Assembly: GCA_963708575.1 (NCBI GenBank)
Contig: CAVPTB010000007.1
Span: 992,001-1,056,000 of the forward strand
Length of the DNA stretch: 64,000 nucleotides
Direction of reading: 5' to 3'
DNA from: DASVWZ01 sp963708575
Lineage (GTDB): Bacteria; Acidobacteriota; Terriglobia; Terriglobales; Acidobacteriaceae
Notes under the pieces: generated by a model
Told to the model about the DNA's origin: nothing
What the model saw: the letters and a program-made list of their open reading frames with translations, nothing else
Database searches by the model: none
Position numbers and translations under genes: made by a program
Part shown: positions 35,104-43,966 of the stretch, piece after piece
Position numbering within the stretch: the stretch's first letter is position 1
Layout of the letters: the number at the start of each line of letters is the position of its first letter

Positions 35104-36591
35104 TTATGGTTCAAGGCTGAAGTCAGGCCGAAGTGTCTGTAGACGTGGGCGTTCAGTATCTGGTAAAGGGTTGTGGCGCTCTGCGTGTATGTGGCGGAAG
35201 GCAAGGTTGCTCGTGTCGGAGCCGATATAAATCACGCCATTGGCGACGATCGGCGAGGAGAAGATATTCCCAGCCGTAAGGTAGCTCCACAACTCGGCAC
35301 CCGTCTTGGCCTTCAGCGCGTAAATCTGGTCGGTGGAAGCTATGTAAACCACTCCATTGGCGACTGCCGGTGAGGAATAGACGCTCGAGTCTGCCGTATA
35401 GCTCCACACCAGGTTCCCATTGCCCGCGTCTAGCGCGAAGACGGTGTTGCCACCAGTCCCGGCATAAACCACTCCATCCGCAACCGCCGGTGAGGAATAT
35501 ACGGCCGAGCCCGCCGGGTAACTCCACAGCAGGGAACCAGTGCTAGCGTTTACGGCGTAAAAATTAGAATCGAACGAACCGAAATAAACGACTCCGTTGG
35601 AGACGGCAGGCGACGAGGTAATGGAATCGCCGGTGGGATAAAGCCACAGCAGGGAACCGTTGTTGGCGTCCAGTGCGTAAAGGTTCTTGTCGTCCGAGCC
35701 AACATACAAAACGCCATTTACGACCACTGGTGAAGAAAACACATCACCTTGGGTTTGGTGGGTCCAGAGTAAAGAACCATTGTGAGCGTCGAGCGCGTAG
35801 ATGCTGGCATCGTCGGAGCCCACATAGACAATTCCATTCGCGACCGCGGGTGAGGACCGCACGCCGTTGTCCACGGGGAAGCTCCACAACTGAGCCCCGG
35901 TGCTGGCATCCAAGGCGTACACATTGTCGTTGTCACACTCAGGACAGCCGGTGCCGAAGTAAATTACCCCATTCGCCACGGCGGGCGACGACACTACAGA
36001 GTTTCCGGCAGCAAATTTCCAAAGCATAGCGCCAGTTTTGGTGTCCAATGCGTAGAGGTTATTGTCCTCCGAGCCGACATAAATGACGCCATTTGCGACA
36101 ACCGGAGAAGATTCGACCGAGCCTGCAGTCATGTAGCTCCATGCCAAGCCGAGGTTACTTACGGTGCTGGGGCCGAGATTGTTCTCGTAGGGGTTCAGTC
36201 GCGTGCCGTCGGAACTGAAGTGGAATTCGTTCCAATTGGTTTCAACGAGAAACGGCTTCTGCGCGCCCTTGTTGTTGTCCCGCTCCACGGCCGAGATCCA
36301 ATGCTTGCCGGAACGTGCGCTCTTAGAAACGTAGACTCGAGCCTCGTGAAATTGCCCCTTCGTATCAGTTACAACCAGCGCTCTATCCTTGGTATCTAGA
36401 AACAGATCTACGCCCACATTCGACTCAAAGCCGTAACCCGAGACCAGAACCGTGGTCGTCGGCGGGCCGGAAGCTTTTGAAAGGGTGATGATCGGCACAG
36501 GCGTGCTGCCTCCGTAGAGGAGGGGAGCCGAAAGCAATATACAGGCAAGAAAAGCGATCAGGCGACAGCCTTGCCGGCGGAAACTGAACAT
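35104..36591 (-). CDS. Secreted PQQ-type beta-propeller repeat protein with N-terminal IPT/TIG-like domain
   Basis: A 495-aa protein with a signal peptide (LIAFLACILLSAPLLYGG), an IPT/TIG-like Ig fold (ITLSKASGPPTTTVLVSGYGF) and about eight blades of the form SSPAVANGVVYVGS...LYALDA..G.LLWSY. No BamB-specific feature is seen. The blades also repeat at DNA level with a period near 120 bases (35.2-36.15 kb). The ATG at 36591 has GAGGAG about five bases upstream on its strand. It is probably a periplasmic or surface binding protein; enzyme activity with PQQ is not implied. Confidence 0.82.
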   Translation of the reverse strand: MFSFRRQGCRLIAFLACILLSAPLLYGGSTPVPIITLSKASGPPTTTVLVSGYGFESNVGVDLFLDTKDRALVVTDTKGQFHEARVYVSKSARSGKHWISAVERDNNKGAQKPFLVETNWNEFHFSSDGTRLNPYENNLGPSTVSNLGLAWSYMTAGSVESSPVVANGVIYVGSEDNNLYALDTKTGAMLWKFAAGNSVVSSPAVANGVIYFGTGCPECDNDNVYALDASTGAQLWSFPVDNGVRSSPAVANGIVYVGSDDASIYALDAHNGSLLWTHQTQGDVFSSPVVVNGVLYVGSDDKNLYALDANNGSLLWLYPTGDSITSSPAVSNGVVYFGSFDSNFYAVNASTGSLLWSYPAGSAVYSSPAVADGVVYAGTGGNTVFALDAGNGNLVWSYTADSSVYSSPAVANGVVYIASTDQIYALKAKTGAELWSYLTAGNIFSSPIVANGVIYIGSDTSNLAFRHIHAERHNPLPDTERPRLQTLRPDFSLEP

Positions 36592-36824
36592 GTCTACTCC
36601 TCATGGACCGAGTAACGCCGGGGGGAGACAGCGCATCTGGACGGAGCGTTATTGTGTGATCTTTTGTGTCGATTGTCAATCCACAAATCGGGTGGCGAAC
36701 CTTAATAATTCACGGCGGTACGGTTCAGCTTCCACAAGCGCCGCTCACCGAGCGATTTTGATTCAAGAGTTTTGCGGTTTCTTATTGAAGCATTGAACAT
36801 CGAGGTTGACCTGTCAACGACACG

Positions 36825-36854
36825 ATGAGCTTTTCTCGTTTGGCAGAAGCTCAT
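36825..36854 (-). terminator. Second hairpin downstream of the minus-strand relic
   Basis: ATGAGCTT (36825-36832) and AAGCTCAT (36847-36854) are exact inverted repeats with a 14-base loop. It follows the stronger hairpin at 36875 in the direction of transcription and may be part of a double terminator. Confidence 0.35.
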
Positions 36855-36874
36855 TCAGCTGTACAAGGAAAATG

Positions 36875-36900
36875 AGGAGCGGCCAGGTTCGACCGCTCCT
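36875..36900 (-). terminator. Hairpin downstream of the minus-strand relic at 36.9-37.8 kb
   Basis: AGGAGCGG and CCGCTCCT form an 8-bp stem, extendable to 10 with a G-U pair. On the minus strand it is followed by CATTTTCC. It lies 33 bases after the stop at 36933, a normal distance for a terminator. Confidence 0.55.
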
Positions 36901-36932
36901 TCTCCCCTATCGACGTCGTTATCCGCCGAAAC

Positions 36933-37818
36933 TTAGTGCTTCTGGCTAAGCGCCGACTTGTGCTTCTGGGCCATCCTCATGGAGGGATGGTGAGCCAGCG
37001 CAATCGATTTTTCCATCGACTGTCCGAAGAGTTCGGGATGCAGATACATTCCCCGATCCTGCTCAGGCTTCTGCACTTCTACCGGGATGCGGTGAGCGTT
37101 TGCCCACGCATCCTGGCGGACGCCTGTCACCTGCCACGAAACTTCCACGATTGGCTTGTCGGTCTTGATGGTGAATTGGTGATTGCTCACCTTGCCGGAC
37201 ACGATCGCTTGCGCAAACTGGCCCATCACGGTCAGTTGATAACGGAAGTCGCGGTTCAGGCTTTCGAACCATTCCGGCAGGCTGACGACCGCGTTGCCGG
37301 CGCCATCCGTGGTTACATTTCCGTTGTAAATGTTCATCATGTCAGGCGACTCCACGAAAGAGTGGTAGAGGTACTTATTGGCAGGATCGATAGGATCGTC
37401 GATCTTGAACGAACCCGCTGCCTTGGATAGATTGCCGTCGACATCGACATCACCGAGGAAGAAGCCGGCAAATCCGCCCGTCTGATTGTTCGCAGCGAGC
37501 GCATCGCCGGTCGAATCGTTGTAGGCGAATACGCCCGATCCCGCGCTGCTGTGGCTGATGCCATCGACACCGTCTGGTCCAAAACCATTTGAGCCTGACG
37601 ATGCGTCGCTCTCGCCCCATACACCCATGCCATTGCTGCCCGGTAGCGCCTTGCCTTCCACTCCAATTCCTGTGCCGCCGCTGCCTACTTCTCCAATCAC
37701 GCCGACCACGGAGTTTCCGGAAGCCTGACCAAAACGCCACGACCCTGATTCGAAGACGACAATCCCCAGACACCGAAGGTGAACCCGCTGTCGCCGGACG
37801 CCGTCGCCGAGCCAGTGA
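36933..37818 (-). pseudogene. 5'-truncated, frameshifted surface repeat protein (endosialidase-chaperone-like family)
   Basis: The minus-strand frame from 37709 reads a Gly-rich repeat part (GSGGTGIGVEGKALPGSNGM, DSTGDALAANN) and a C-terminal region as in acidobacterial proteins with phage-tail-like beta repeats. Upstream the same protein continues in another frame (SITGSATASGDSGFTFG, GLSSSNQGRG) up to about 37820. Adding one T to the TTTT run near 37732 restores a continuous frame (GVFGQASGNSVVGVIG). Beyond 37820 the homology stops and turns into an unrelated plus-strand gene relic. So the gene lacks its start and is probably dead. Confidence 0.65.
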
Positions 37819-38004
37819 TTGAACGAACCGATCGCAGCGCTCGCCCACCTCGGACTCGCCCGCGCCGCATCCGCCCAGGGTGATCCCGCGAAGGCAAAAT
37901 CGCATTACCAGGATTTTCTCCAACTGTGGAAGGACGCCGACGCCGATATCCCAGTGCTCAAACAAGCCCGGTCCGAATACGCGAAGCTGCAAACTTCACA
38001 TTAG
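37819..38004 (+). pseudogene. C-terminal relic of a TPR-repeat (Ser/Thr kinase-type) protein
   Basis: The plus frame encodes ~61 residues: EPIAALAHLGLARAASAQGD, then a helix ending FLQLWKDADADIPVLKQARSEY and AKLQ. This is the standard C-terminal end of acidobacterial Ser/Thr-kinase/TPR proteins. An in-frame TGA at 37816 and the switch to an unrelated antisense relic show that the rest of the gene is missing. The apparent TTG start at 37819 is a chance codon. Confidence 0.7.
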
Positions 38005-38195
38005 GTCCGGCTCGATTGCGGGTACCCTCACGCGAAAAGCTGATCGAATTTCGTAGGCTTATGGCCGGCAGAAGGCGCGCCGAAATGAACCGCAGGTTCG
38101 CCGAATTACGTATGCGGCTCGGGCAACGCGGGTAGGAAGCGGGATTACCAAAGGTTGCAGTATGAAACACAATGGCTGAATTGATGTATTAGGCT

Positions 38196-39092
38196 ATGAG
38201 CGTGAGCAGCCGTCGGTCGCAATTCGGTTTTGTTGCCTTATTCGCAATCTCCGTATTGGCTACGTGGCGACCTTTGGTGGCTACCTTCTCTCTCGCTTCT
38301 CGGGATGAGCAATACACACATATCCTGCTGATACTCCCTTTCGCGATTGTCTTAGCTTGGACGCAATTGGCTAGGGGCACGATGGACGGGCGACCGGCGC
38401 GATGGGCGCTCGGAGTTCTGGCTTGGGCTGCAATTCTGGTTGGATCGGCTGCCTGGGCCATGCCTAATCTCACTCCTGATGTAAGGCTGGCCGTCTCTAT
38501 CATCGCGTTGGTCCTATGGTGGATTGGCGCTTTTGTTCTCTGCTTCGGAGTGGAGACCGCCGGACGCGTGATCTTCCCGCTTTGCTTTTTGTTCTGGCTG
38601 GTGCCGTTTCCTCAATTTCTATTGAACGCAGTGGTGAGTGCGTTACAGCTAGGATCCGCATTTTCGGCCAAGATCTTGTTCATGACCGTTGGCGTTCCCG
38701 TGATGCACAATGGGGTTCAGCTATCGATACCAGGACTTACGCTCGAAGTTGCAACCGAGTGCAGCAGTATCCGATCGAGCATGATATTGCTGGTTACGAC
38801 GATGGTGGTGGGCGAGTTGGTTTTACGATCGACTTGGCGTAAAGCGCTGCTTGTGGTGGTCGCGATTCCGCTCTGCGTCGCCAAGAATGGGCTTCGCATC
38901 TTCACCATCGCCATGTTGGGAACTCGCGTGGACCCGGCATATCTCACGGGCCGATTGCACCGGGAAGGCGGCCCGATCTTCCTGGGAATCGCCCTCGGGA
39001 TCATTCTCCTACTGTTGTGGGTTCTGCGCCGAACCGAGCGCCAGCCCAATAAGATCGCGCCGAGTCTCTTACAAGGTCCCGCCCGGGCCTAA
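38196..39092 (+). CDS. Exosortase/archaeosortase family transpeptidase
   Basis: A 298-aa membrane protein with about eight hydrophobic spans. The proposed catalytic set of exosortases is present: C189 in TECSSIRSS, R234 in KNGLRIF and H255 in GRLHREGG. The early DEQYTHILLILPF motif is also typical. These enzymes cut C-terminal sorting tails (PEP-CTERM type) and hand proteins to the cell surface; genomes with them carry EPS loci with AsnB and FemAB-like genes, as here. No EpsI domain or PEP-CTERM substrate was found in the window. Its stop overlaps the convergent TPP gene by a few bases. Confidence 0.85.
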   Translation: MSVSSRRSQFGFVALFAISVLATWRPLVATFSLASRDEQYTHILLILPFAIVLAWTQLARGTMDGRPARWALGVLAWAAILVGSAAWAMPNLTPDVRLAVSIIALVLWWIGAFVLCFGVETAGRVIFPLCFLFWLVPFPQFLLNAVVSALQLGSAFSAKILFMTVGVPVMHNGVQLSIPGLTLEVATECSSIRSSMILLVTTMVVGELVLRSTWRKALLVVVAIPLCVAKNGLRIFTIAMLGTRVDPAYLTGRLHREGGPIFLGIALGIILLLLWVLRRTERQPNKIAPSLLQGPARA

Positions 39093-40634
39093 AGCGGTAC
39101 TTCGATCAGCGTCGGTCCCTCGCTGGCGAACCCTTCGCGCAGCGCCTTTGCGAACTCGTCCAATGATGTGACGCGTCTGCCGGGCACGCCCATTCCTTTG
39201 CCCAAGGCTACCCAATCCAGATCAGGGTTGCCGATGTCGAACATGGCTTGAGCCCTCGGTCCGGGCTCGCCAACTCCCAAATAAGAGAACTCGCGCTTGA
39301 GGACGGCGTAGCTGCGATTGGCGAAGACTACCGTCGTCACCTTCTGGCCTTCGCGCGCCATCGTCCACAGAGCTTGCGCGGTGTACATTCCGCTACCGTC
39401 AGCGGTGAGGCACAAGACGCGGCGGTCCGGACAGGCGATAGCTGCGCCAACTGCCAAGGGCATACCGATTCCGATCGATCCTCCGGTATTGCCCAACCAA
39501 TCGTGAGGCCCGGCTCCGCGCGTCGCTGCCATCATGCCACGGCCGGACGTCATCGACTCATCAACCACAATGGTGTGATCGGGCAATAGCGCCCCTACCA
39601 CGGCTGCTAATCCTTGGGCTGTGATCTCGCCTGTTGGCAAGGGCGGCCGCTCTGATTTCTCCTTAGCTGAGCCATCCTCCTTCAGCGACAATGTCGCGGC
39701 GAGCGCTTGTAGTCCGGCCACGTAGTCTTGTCCTGGCTCTGCCAAAGCGTGAATCTCGCAATCGGGTGAGGTCATGACGCTGTTCTTTCCTGGATAGGCG
39801 AAATAGGCGACGGGAGGCTGCGCCCCGACCAGGATGAGCTGAGCGGAATTCCTTCAACTGTTCGACTGCTTGCTCGAGTACGTAATTGATGCGTTCGACT
39901 GGCGGCCTGCCTGCCCCGCGCTCCTGGCGGACGATGGGATAGGGAGCGAAAAGTTTGGCCCCGGTGCTCGCAGCGATTCGTCCGGCGAGTTCGAGTCCCA
40001 GGCCGTAGAGGGCGTTGCCGTTCAAAAGGATCGCGGTCGGTACCTTCCGCCGCAGCATGTCTGCCGCTCGAGCAATAGCGTCTGATGACGGCAAAGACGT
40101 CTTTGGTAGAGAAGGGAACTTGGGTACCTCTCCACCCTCACTCCATGCCACGTCGGCTGGGACGATTAGCGTTGCAATCTGGCCGGGCGCTTTGCGTGCA
40201 GCCATGACTGCCTCGACCGCGTCCGAACCCAACCTCGACGCGTTCTGAGTTGTGCGCAACCACTTCGAGTATGGTCGAGCGATTCCTTCAATGTCCGAAG
40301 TCAGAGGCGTGTCGTGCTGGATATGAGAGGTCGGATGCTGGCCTACGATGCTGACGATAGGCACCTGCGCCCGGCTCGCGTTGTGCAGATTGGCGAGACC
40401 ATTGGCCAGCCCCGGACCGAGATGAAGCAAAGTGCAGGCCGGCTTTTCCGTCATGCGAGCGTATCCGTCGGCGGCACCAGTCACAACTCCCTCAAACAGG
40501 CCGAGTACGCAGCGCATCTCCGGAATGCGATCGAGGGCCGCAACGATGTGAATTTCCGAGGTGCCGGGATTGGTGAAGCAGGTGTCGACGCCCGCTCCGA
40601 GCAAAGTTCGAACTAGACTTTCAGCGCCGTTCAT
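39089..40634 (-). pseudogene. Thiamine-pyrophosphate enzyme (acetolactate synthase / benzoylformate decarboxylase-like), frameshifted
   Basis: Two overlapping minus-strand frames make one ~515-aa TPP enzyme. The first (from ATG 40634, with GGAGAG ~9 bases upstream) has the PYR domain with the catalytic Glu in LGLFEGVVTGAADGYARM and the middle domain. It loses sense after EQLKEFR at about 39845. The second continues with LILVGAQPPVAYFAYPGKNS and the PP domain, with the TPP-binding motif GDGS-like TADGSGMYTAQALW and NRSYAVLKREFSYLG. A one-base insertion near 39840-39850 accounts for it. The reaction would be decarboxylation or carboligation of a 2-oxo acid, matching the aminotransferase upstream. 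Confidence 0.75.
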
Positions 40635-40718
40635 CGATTGAAACTCTCCGCGAGAATACTTGGATTGGGTGCTTTCCCACAAGGCAGTGTTAGGACTGTA
40701 CAGACAACGGTTGCAGAT

Positions 40719-41699
40719 CTAGCAGGGTGTTTCCGCCACGAAACGGGAAATGGCGGATGCAAGACTCTCGAAGTGCGTAGTCATGATGCCGAGGTGGTCG
40801 CCGGGCACAGTTTCAAGTTCGAATTCGCGGGCCAAATGGGCCCAGACCGCCGTGGCATCGGCAGGGAAGTCGGTAGGAATGGCAGCTCTGACAAAACTTA
40901 TTTTCCCAGGATAAAACTTGGGCTGATATCGCTCGAGCGCGAAGTAGGCGCTATCGCGGAAGCGCTGCAGAATTGGCGAATGGGAGGCGTCGACCACTGT
41001 TTGCACAGACGAGTCAGATTTCAACCCCAGCCAAGCTAGGGAGCGACGCCACGATTGGCGCGCAACCAGGCGTGCGCGCTGCCCGAATCTCAAGTGTCCT
41101 ATGTGGGGGTATGCATCGAGCATCGCCAACATGGCAACCTCTTCGCCGTTCGCGATCAGTTCCTGCGCCATCTCCAGGGTGACCAAGCCACCCAGAGAAA
41201 ATCCGACAAGCATATAGGGGCCGTGAGGCTGCACCTGCTTGACTGCCTCAATCGAATATCGGGCCATATCTTCGATACGATCCAGAGGCGGCTCAGCGCC
41301 ATCGATGCCCTTGGCTTGCATTCCGTAGATAGCGCGCGGAGTTTGAATGTGCTTCACGACCTGATAAAAATCCATCACACTGCCCCCCAGACCGTGCGTA
41401 ATGAAAACTGGAGGCTGCTGTGTGCCAGTCTTCAGTTGCATGAGAGCGGGAACCCTGGGGGTTGTAGGTTGTTCCAGAATGTTGGCTAAGGCGGCGATGG
41501 TCGGAGCCTGATAGATCATGACCGGGGGCAGATCCCGGCCAGTGACCTTTGCGATTTCGTTAAACAATTCGAGAGCTAACGACGAATCACCGCCGAGGTC
41601 AAAGAAGTTGTCCTCTGTGCCCACGGATTGCTGTTGCAGTACTCGTCGCCAGATGGATGAGACCATCTCAACGGTTGTCGAGGTGGGGACAGCCTTCAC
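40719..41699 (-). CDS. Free-standing carrier protein-thioesterase didomain (Ser type)
   Basis: A 326-aa protein. Residues ~8-78 form an NRPS/PKS-type carrier domain with the phosphopantetheine site FFDLGGDSS (S39). Residues ~95-325 form an alpha/beta-hydrolase thioesterase with GFSLGG (S168), Asp195 in MLDAYPH and His in VPGDHLGIM, so its triad looks complete. Such didomains normally end an NRPS; here they stand alone. It would release or transfer an acyl or aminoacyl group loaded by a separate ligase, for example the one at 33.4 kb. It is in a minus-strand operon with an aminotransferase and a TPP enzyme. Confidence 0.85.
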   Translation of the reverse strand: MKAVPTSTTVEMVSSIWRRVLQQQSVGTEDNFFDLGGDSSLALELFNEIAKVTGRDLPPVMIYQAPTIAALANILEQPTTPRVPALMQLKTGTQQPPVFITHGLGGSVMDFYQVVKHIQTPRAIYGMQAKGIDGAEPPLDRIEDMARYSIEAVKQVQPHGPYMLVGFSLGGLVTLEMAQELIANGEEVAMLAMLDAYPHIGHLRFGQRARLVARQSWRRSLAWLGLKSDSSVQTVVDASHSPILQRFRDSAYFALERYQPKFYPGKISFVRAAIPTDFPADATAVWAHLAREFELETVPGDHLGIMTTHFESLASAISRFVAETPC

Positions 41700-41763
41700 G
41701 CAGCACCTTTGCCAGCATGCGCATTACAACGCGAGAGACGTTCCGCGCATTGTGGGGTATGGT

Positions 41764-42627
41764 TCACGAGTGTGCAAATGCCCAATACAGCTCTCTCGCC
41801 TTGGTATAGAGCGGTCCGAATGGGAGGGTCCGGTCATCGATTCGCGTGACAGGAACTACTTTGGAGTAATTTCCGCTGGCGAAAATCTCATCAGCCTTCT
41901 GAAAATCCTGGTAGGTCAGAGTCTTTTCGATAACCTGAACTCCGTTACCGCGAAGCAGACCAACGACTCGCTGGCGGGTAATGCCGTTCAGAAACGTGCC
42001 GTTCGGAATCGGTGTGAACACTACGCCATCTTTCGCCATAAACACATTCGAAGTCGCCAGTTCGGCCACGTTGCCGAGCATATCGCAAACGATGGCGTTA
42101 TCGAACTTACGAGCCTGCGCCTCGAAAAGGGCGCGTGAGTTGTTGGGATAGAGACAGCCGGCCTTAGCGTCCACTGGCATCGACTCAATCGTTGGACGCC
42201 GGAAGGGAGACACGGTGATCGAAAAACCCTTCGGCGTTCTCATGGGTGCTTCGTAGATCGAGAGGCACCATCGAGTCGATTCCGGATCATGCGCCTGCAC
42301 CCACGGTCCTTCATTCTCTGCCCAATACATGGGCCGGATATAGAGTGCCGCGTCCTTATCGAAGCGCTTGATCCCCTCGCGTGCGAGGCGGATCCATTCG
42401 CCAGTCGCTACCGTTGGCTTCAAATAGAGCTTGGCAGCGGAGTCATTCACGCGTGCGCAGTGAAGATCGAGATCGGGAGTTACACCTTCGAAGTAACGGG
42501 CTCCATCGAACACCATCGAGCACAACCACGCGGCGTGGGTGCGAGGACCCATGATGGGCACGTTGCCCTCATGCCAGTCACCGTCAAAGAACGTCCAGGT
42601 TTTCGACCAACCGCTTCCCAAGGCCAA
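41764..42627 (-). CDS. Class IV PLP aminotransferase (branched-chain aminotransferase-like)
   Basis: A 287-aa fold-type IV enzyme. The PLP lysine is K155 in PVDAKAGCLYPNN, and the cofactor-binding Glu is E189 in GNVAELATSNVF, followed by NGTFLNGITRQRVV. It resembles branched-chain aminotransferases and D-amino acid aminotransferases; the LYPNN text after the lysine departs from the usual NYQNS of IlvE, so the substrate may be unusual. It lies between the two carrier-thioesterase genes and could supply or consume the 2-oxo acid used by the TPP enzyme. Confidence 0.82.
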   Translation of the reverse strand: MALGSGWSKTWTFFDGDWHEGNVPIMGPRTHAAWLCSMVFDGARYFEGVTPDLDLHCARVNDSAAKLYLKPTVATGEWIRLAREGIKRFDKDAALYIRPMYWAENEGPWVQAHDPESTRWCLSIYEAPMRTPKGFSITVSPFRRPTIESMPVDAKAGCLYPNNSRALFEAQARKFDNAIVCDMLGNVAELATSNVFMAKDGVVFTPIPNGTFLNGITRQRVVGLLRGNGVQVIEKTLTYQDFQKADEIFASGNYSKVVPVTRIDDRTLPFGPLYTKARELYWAFAHS

Positions 42628-42655
42628 GGAATTCCTCCGTTTGTTGCTGCAACCG

Positions 42656-43786
42656 CTAACTCATCTTCTGATTCTTCATCGCGTCGTCCATGGCTTTTCG
42701 GAGCGCGGTCGCTAACTGTCCCACGAATGGTTCGACCAGCATCCCTGCGGGAAGGACCGGCAAGGTCACAACCTGTTGACCGCCCCTCGCTAGCTCATTC
42801 CACTTCACATCTGGCTTATCAAATACGAGATATTGCTTGGCTGGACGAAAGTCAGTTATCGCTCCGGGATAGGGCTGCGGCACGTACCCCCAACTGGCGC
42901 GGTCGTTGGTTTGCCAGATTTTGCCGAGAAGTATGGCATCCGCGGCGGCCCCGGTAGCTTGCCTTCCGAGCTTCGCTAAAATCACGCCTCGCCACACCGG
43001 AATCCGCGTCTTCAGTACACTCATTTTTTCCCGCAAGAATTTTGCCTGGTCCGAGAATCCGAGTCTCGCCAAACTGGCGGCGTGAAAGAAAAGCTTTTGC
43101 AAGTTGTAGAGCGTCTTGCTCCAAACGTTCAGTGGGATTTTGGACCAGTTCATGGTGTCGAATAACGCCAGCAGCGCGACATTCTCACCGGATGCCTGCA
43201 GTTGTTGAGCGACCTCGAACGCGACGGTTCCACCCATGCAGTAACCGCCGAGGAAGTAAGGTCCATGGGGCTGGACTCGGCGCATCTCCTCGATATACAG
43301 AGTGGCCATGTCGGGAATTCGAGTCAGAGGTTCGCTACTTCCATCCAAACCTTGGGATTGCAATCCGTACACCGGCTGGTCGGTTCCCAGGTGTTCTGAT
43401 AGTTCGCGGTAGAGAAGGACGTTGCCGCCGGCGCCATGAAAACAGAAAAATGGAGGACGGGAACCGGCGGCTTGAATTGCTACTAACGGCGACCAACCCG
43501 AGGCCGCGACGTCGCCGCGAAGTATCTGCGCCAGTTCTTCAATGGTGGGAGCTTCGTAAAGCGTCGCGACCGGCAGCTTCACCTGAAAGACTTTCTCGAT
43601 CTGCGCGAACATCTGTACTGCAAGCGAGGAATCTCCGCCCAGGTCGAAGTAATTCTGATCGGGCGTGATAGGCCGGACCGCAAGCAACTCCTCCCAGATG
43701 TGAGTGAGCTGGTGGACGGCGTTGTCGGTCTTCACCTTACTTTGAAGAGACGTTTCCGATGTCGCTTTCTCTGCTACGTGATGCAC
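42656..43786 (-). CDS. Free-standing carrier protein-thioesterase didomain with Cys nucleophile
   Basis: A 376-aa relative of the gene at 40.7 kb. The carrier site is YFDLGGDSS (S53). The thioesterase nucleophile motif reads GYCMGG, with C183 where Ser is normal, and the acid is D210 in LFDTM. Where a His is expected near the end (PGxH...L.EP.V) the sequence reads VLPAGMLVEPFV without His. So the triad is Cys/Asp with no obvious base. A Cys in this place is known from some NRPS thioesterases making strained rings, but the missing His suggests altered or lost catalysis. It lies 28 bases before the aminotransferase. Confidence 0.83.
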   Translation of the reverse strand: MHHVAEKATSETSLQSKVKTDNAVHQLTHIWEELLAVRPITPDQNYFDLGGDSSLAVQMFAQIEKVFQVKLPVATLYEAPTIEELAQILRGDVAASGWSPLVAIQAAGSRPPFFCFHGAGGNVLLYRELSEHLGTDQPVYGLQSQGLDGSSEPLTRIPDMATLYIEEMRRVQPHGPYFLGGYCMGGTVAFEVAQQLQASGENVALLALFDTMNWSKIPLNVWSKTLYNLQKLFFHAASLARLGFSDQAKFLREKMSVLKTRIPVWRGVILAKLGRQATGAAADAILLGKIWQTNDRASWGYVPQPYPGAITDFRPAKQYLVFDKPDVKWNELARGGQQVVTLPVLPAGMLVEPFVGQLATALRKAMDDAMKNQKMS

Positions 43787-43891
43787 CGAATAACCCCGCT
43801 AAGAATCTCTGAAGAGACTTAGTGCCCGCAAATCGCGTTTGTCCGAAAGCCGTGCCCCTGAAACGGGAGGTTTTTCAAGGAATCAGCAGGC

Positions 43892-43909
43892 TTGCATAAG
43901 TCTATGCAA
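43892..43909. promoter_or_regulatory. 18-bp interrupted palindrome upstream of the carrier-thioesterase operon
   Basis: TTGCATA-AGTC-TATGCAA is an exact inverted repeat with a 4-base centre, in the 180-bp gap between the aldehyde dehydrogenase and the first carrier-thioesterase gene. Its position ~105 bases before the start suits an operator for a dimeric regulator, which is inferred. Confidence 0.45.
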
Positions 43910-43966
43910 ATAAAGAACGTTATGTCTAGTTCCTAAAGTCACACATGATGCCGAAGACCCACTGTT

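Larger units (their letters stand above)
36592..36932. other. Intergenic region between two minus-strand genes
   Basis: It contains the leader of the PQQ gene and two hairpins listed separately. No RNA gene, repeat or reading frame with support was seen. Confidence 0.4.

Noticed and set aside
37926..38135. 69-codon Arg-rich plus frame overlapping the TPR relic
   Set aside because: It is an out-of-frame shadow of the relic and has no recognisable sequence.
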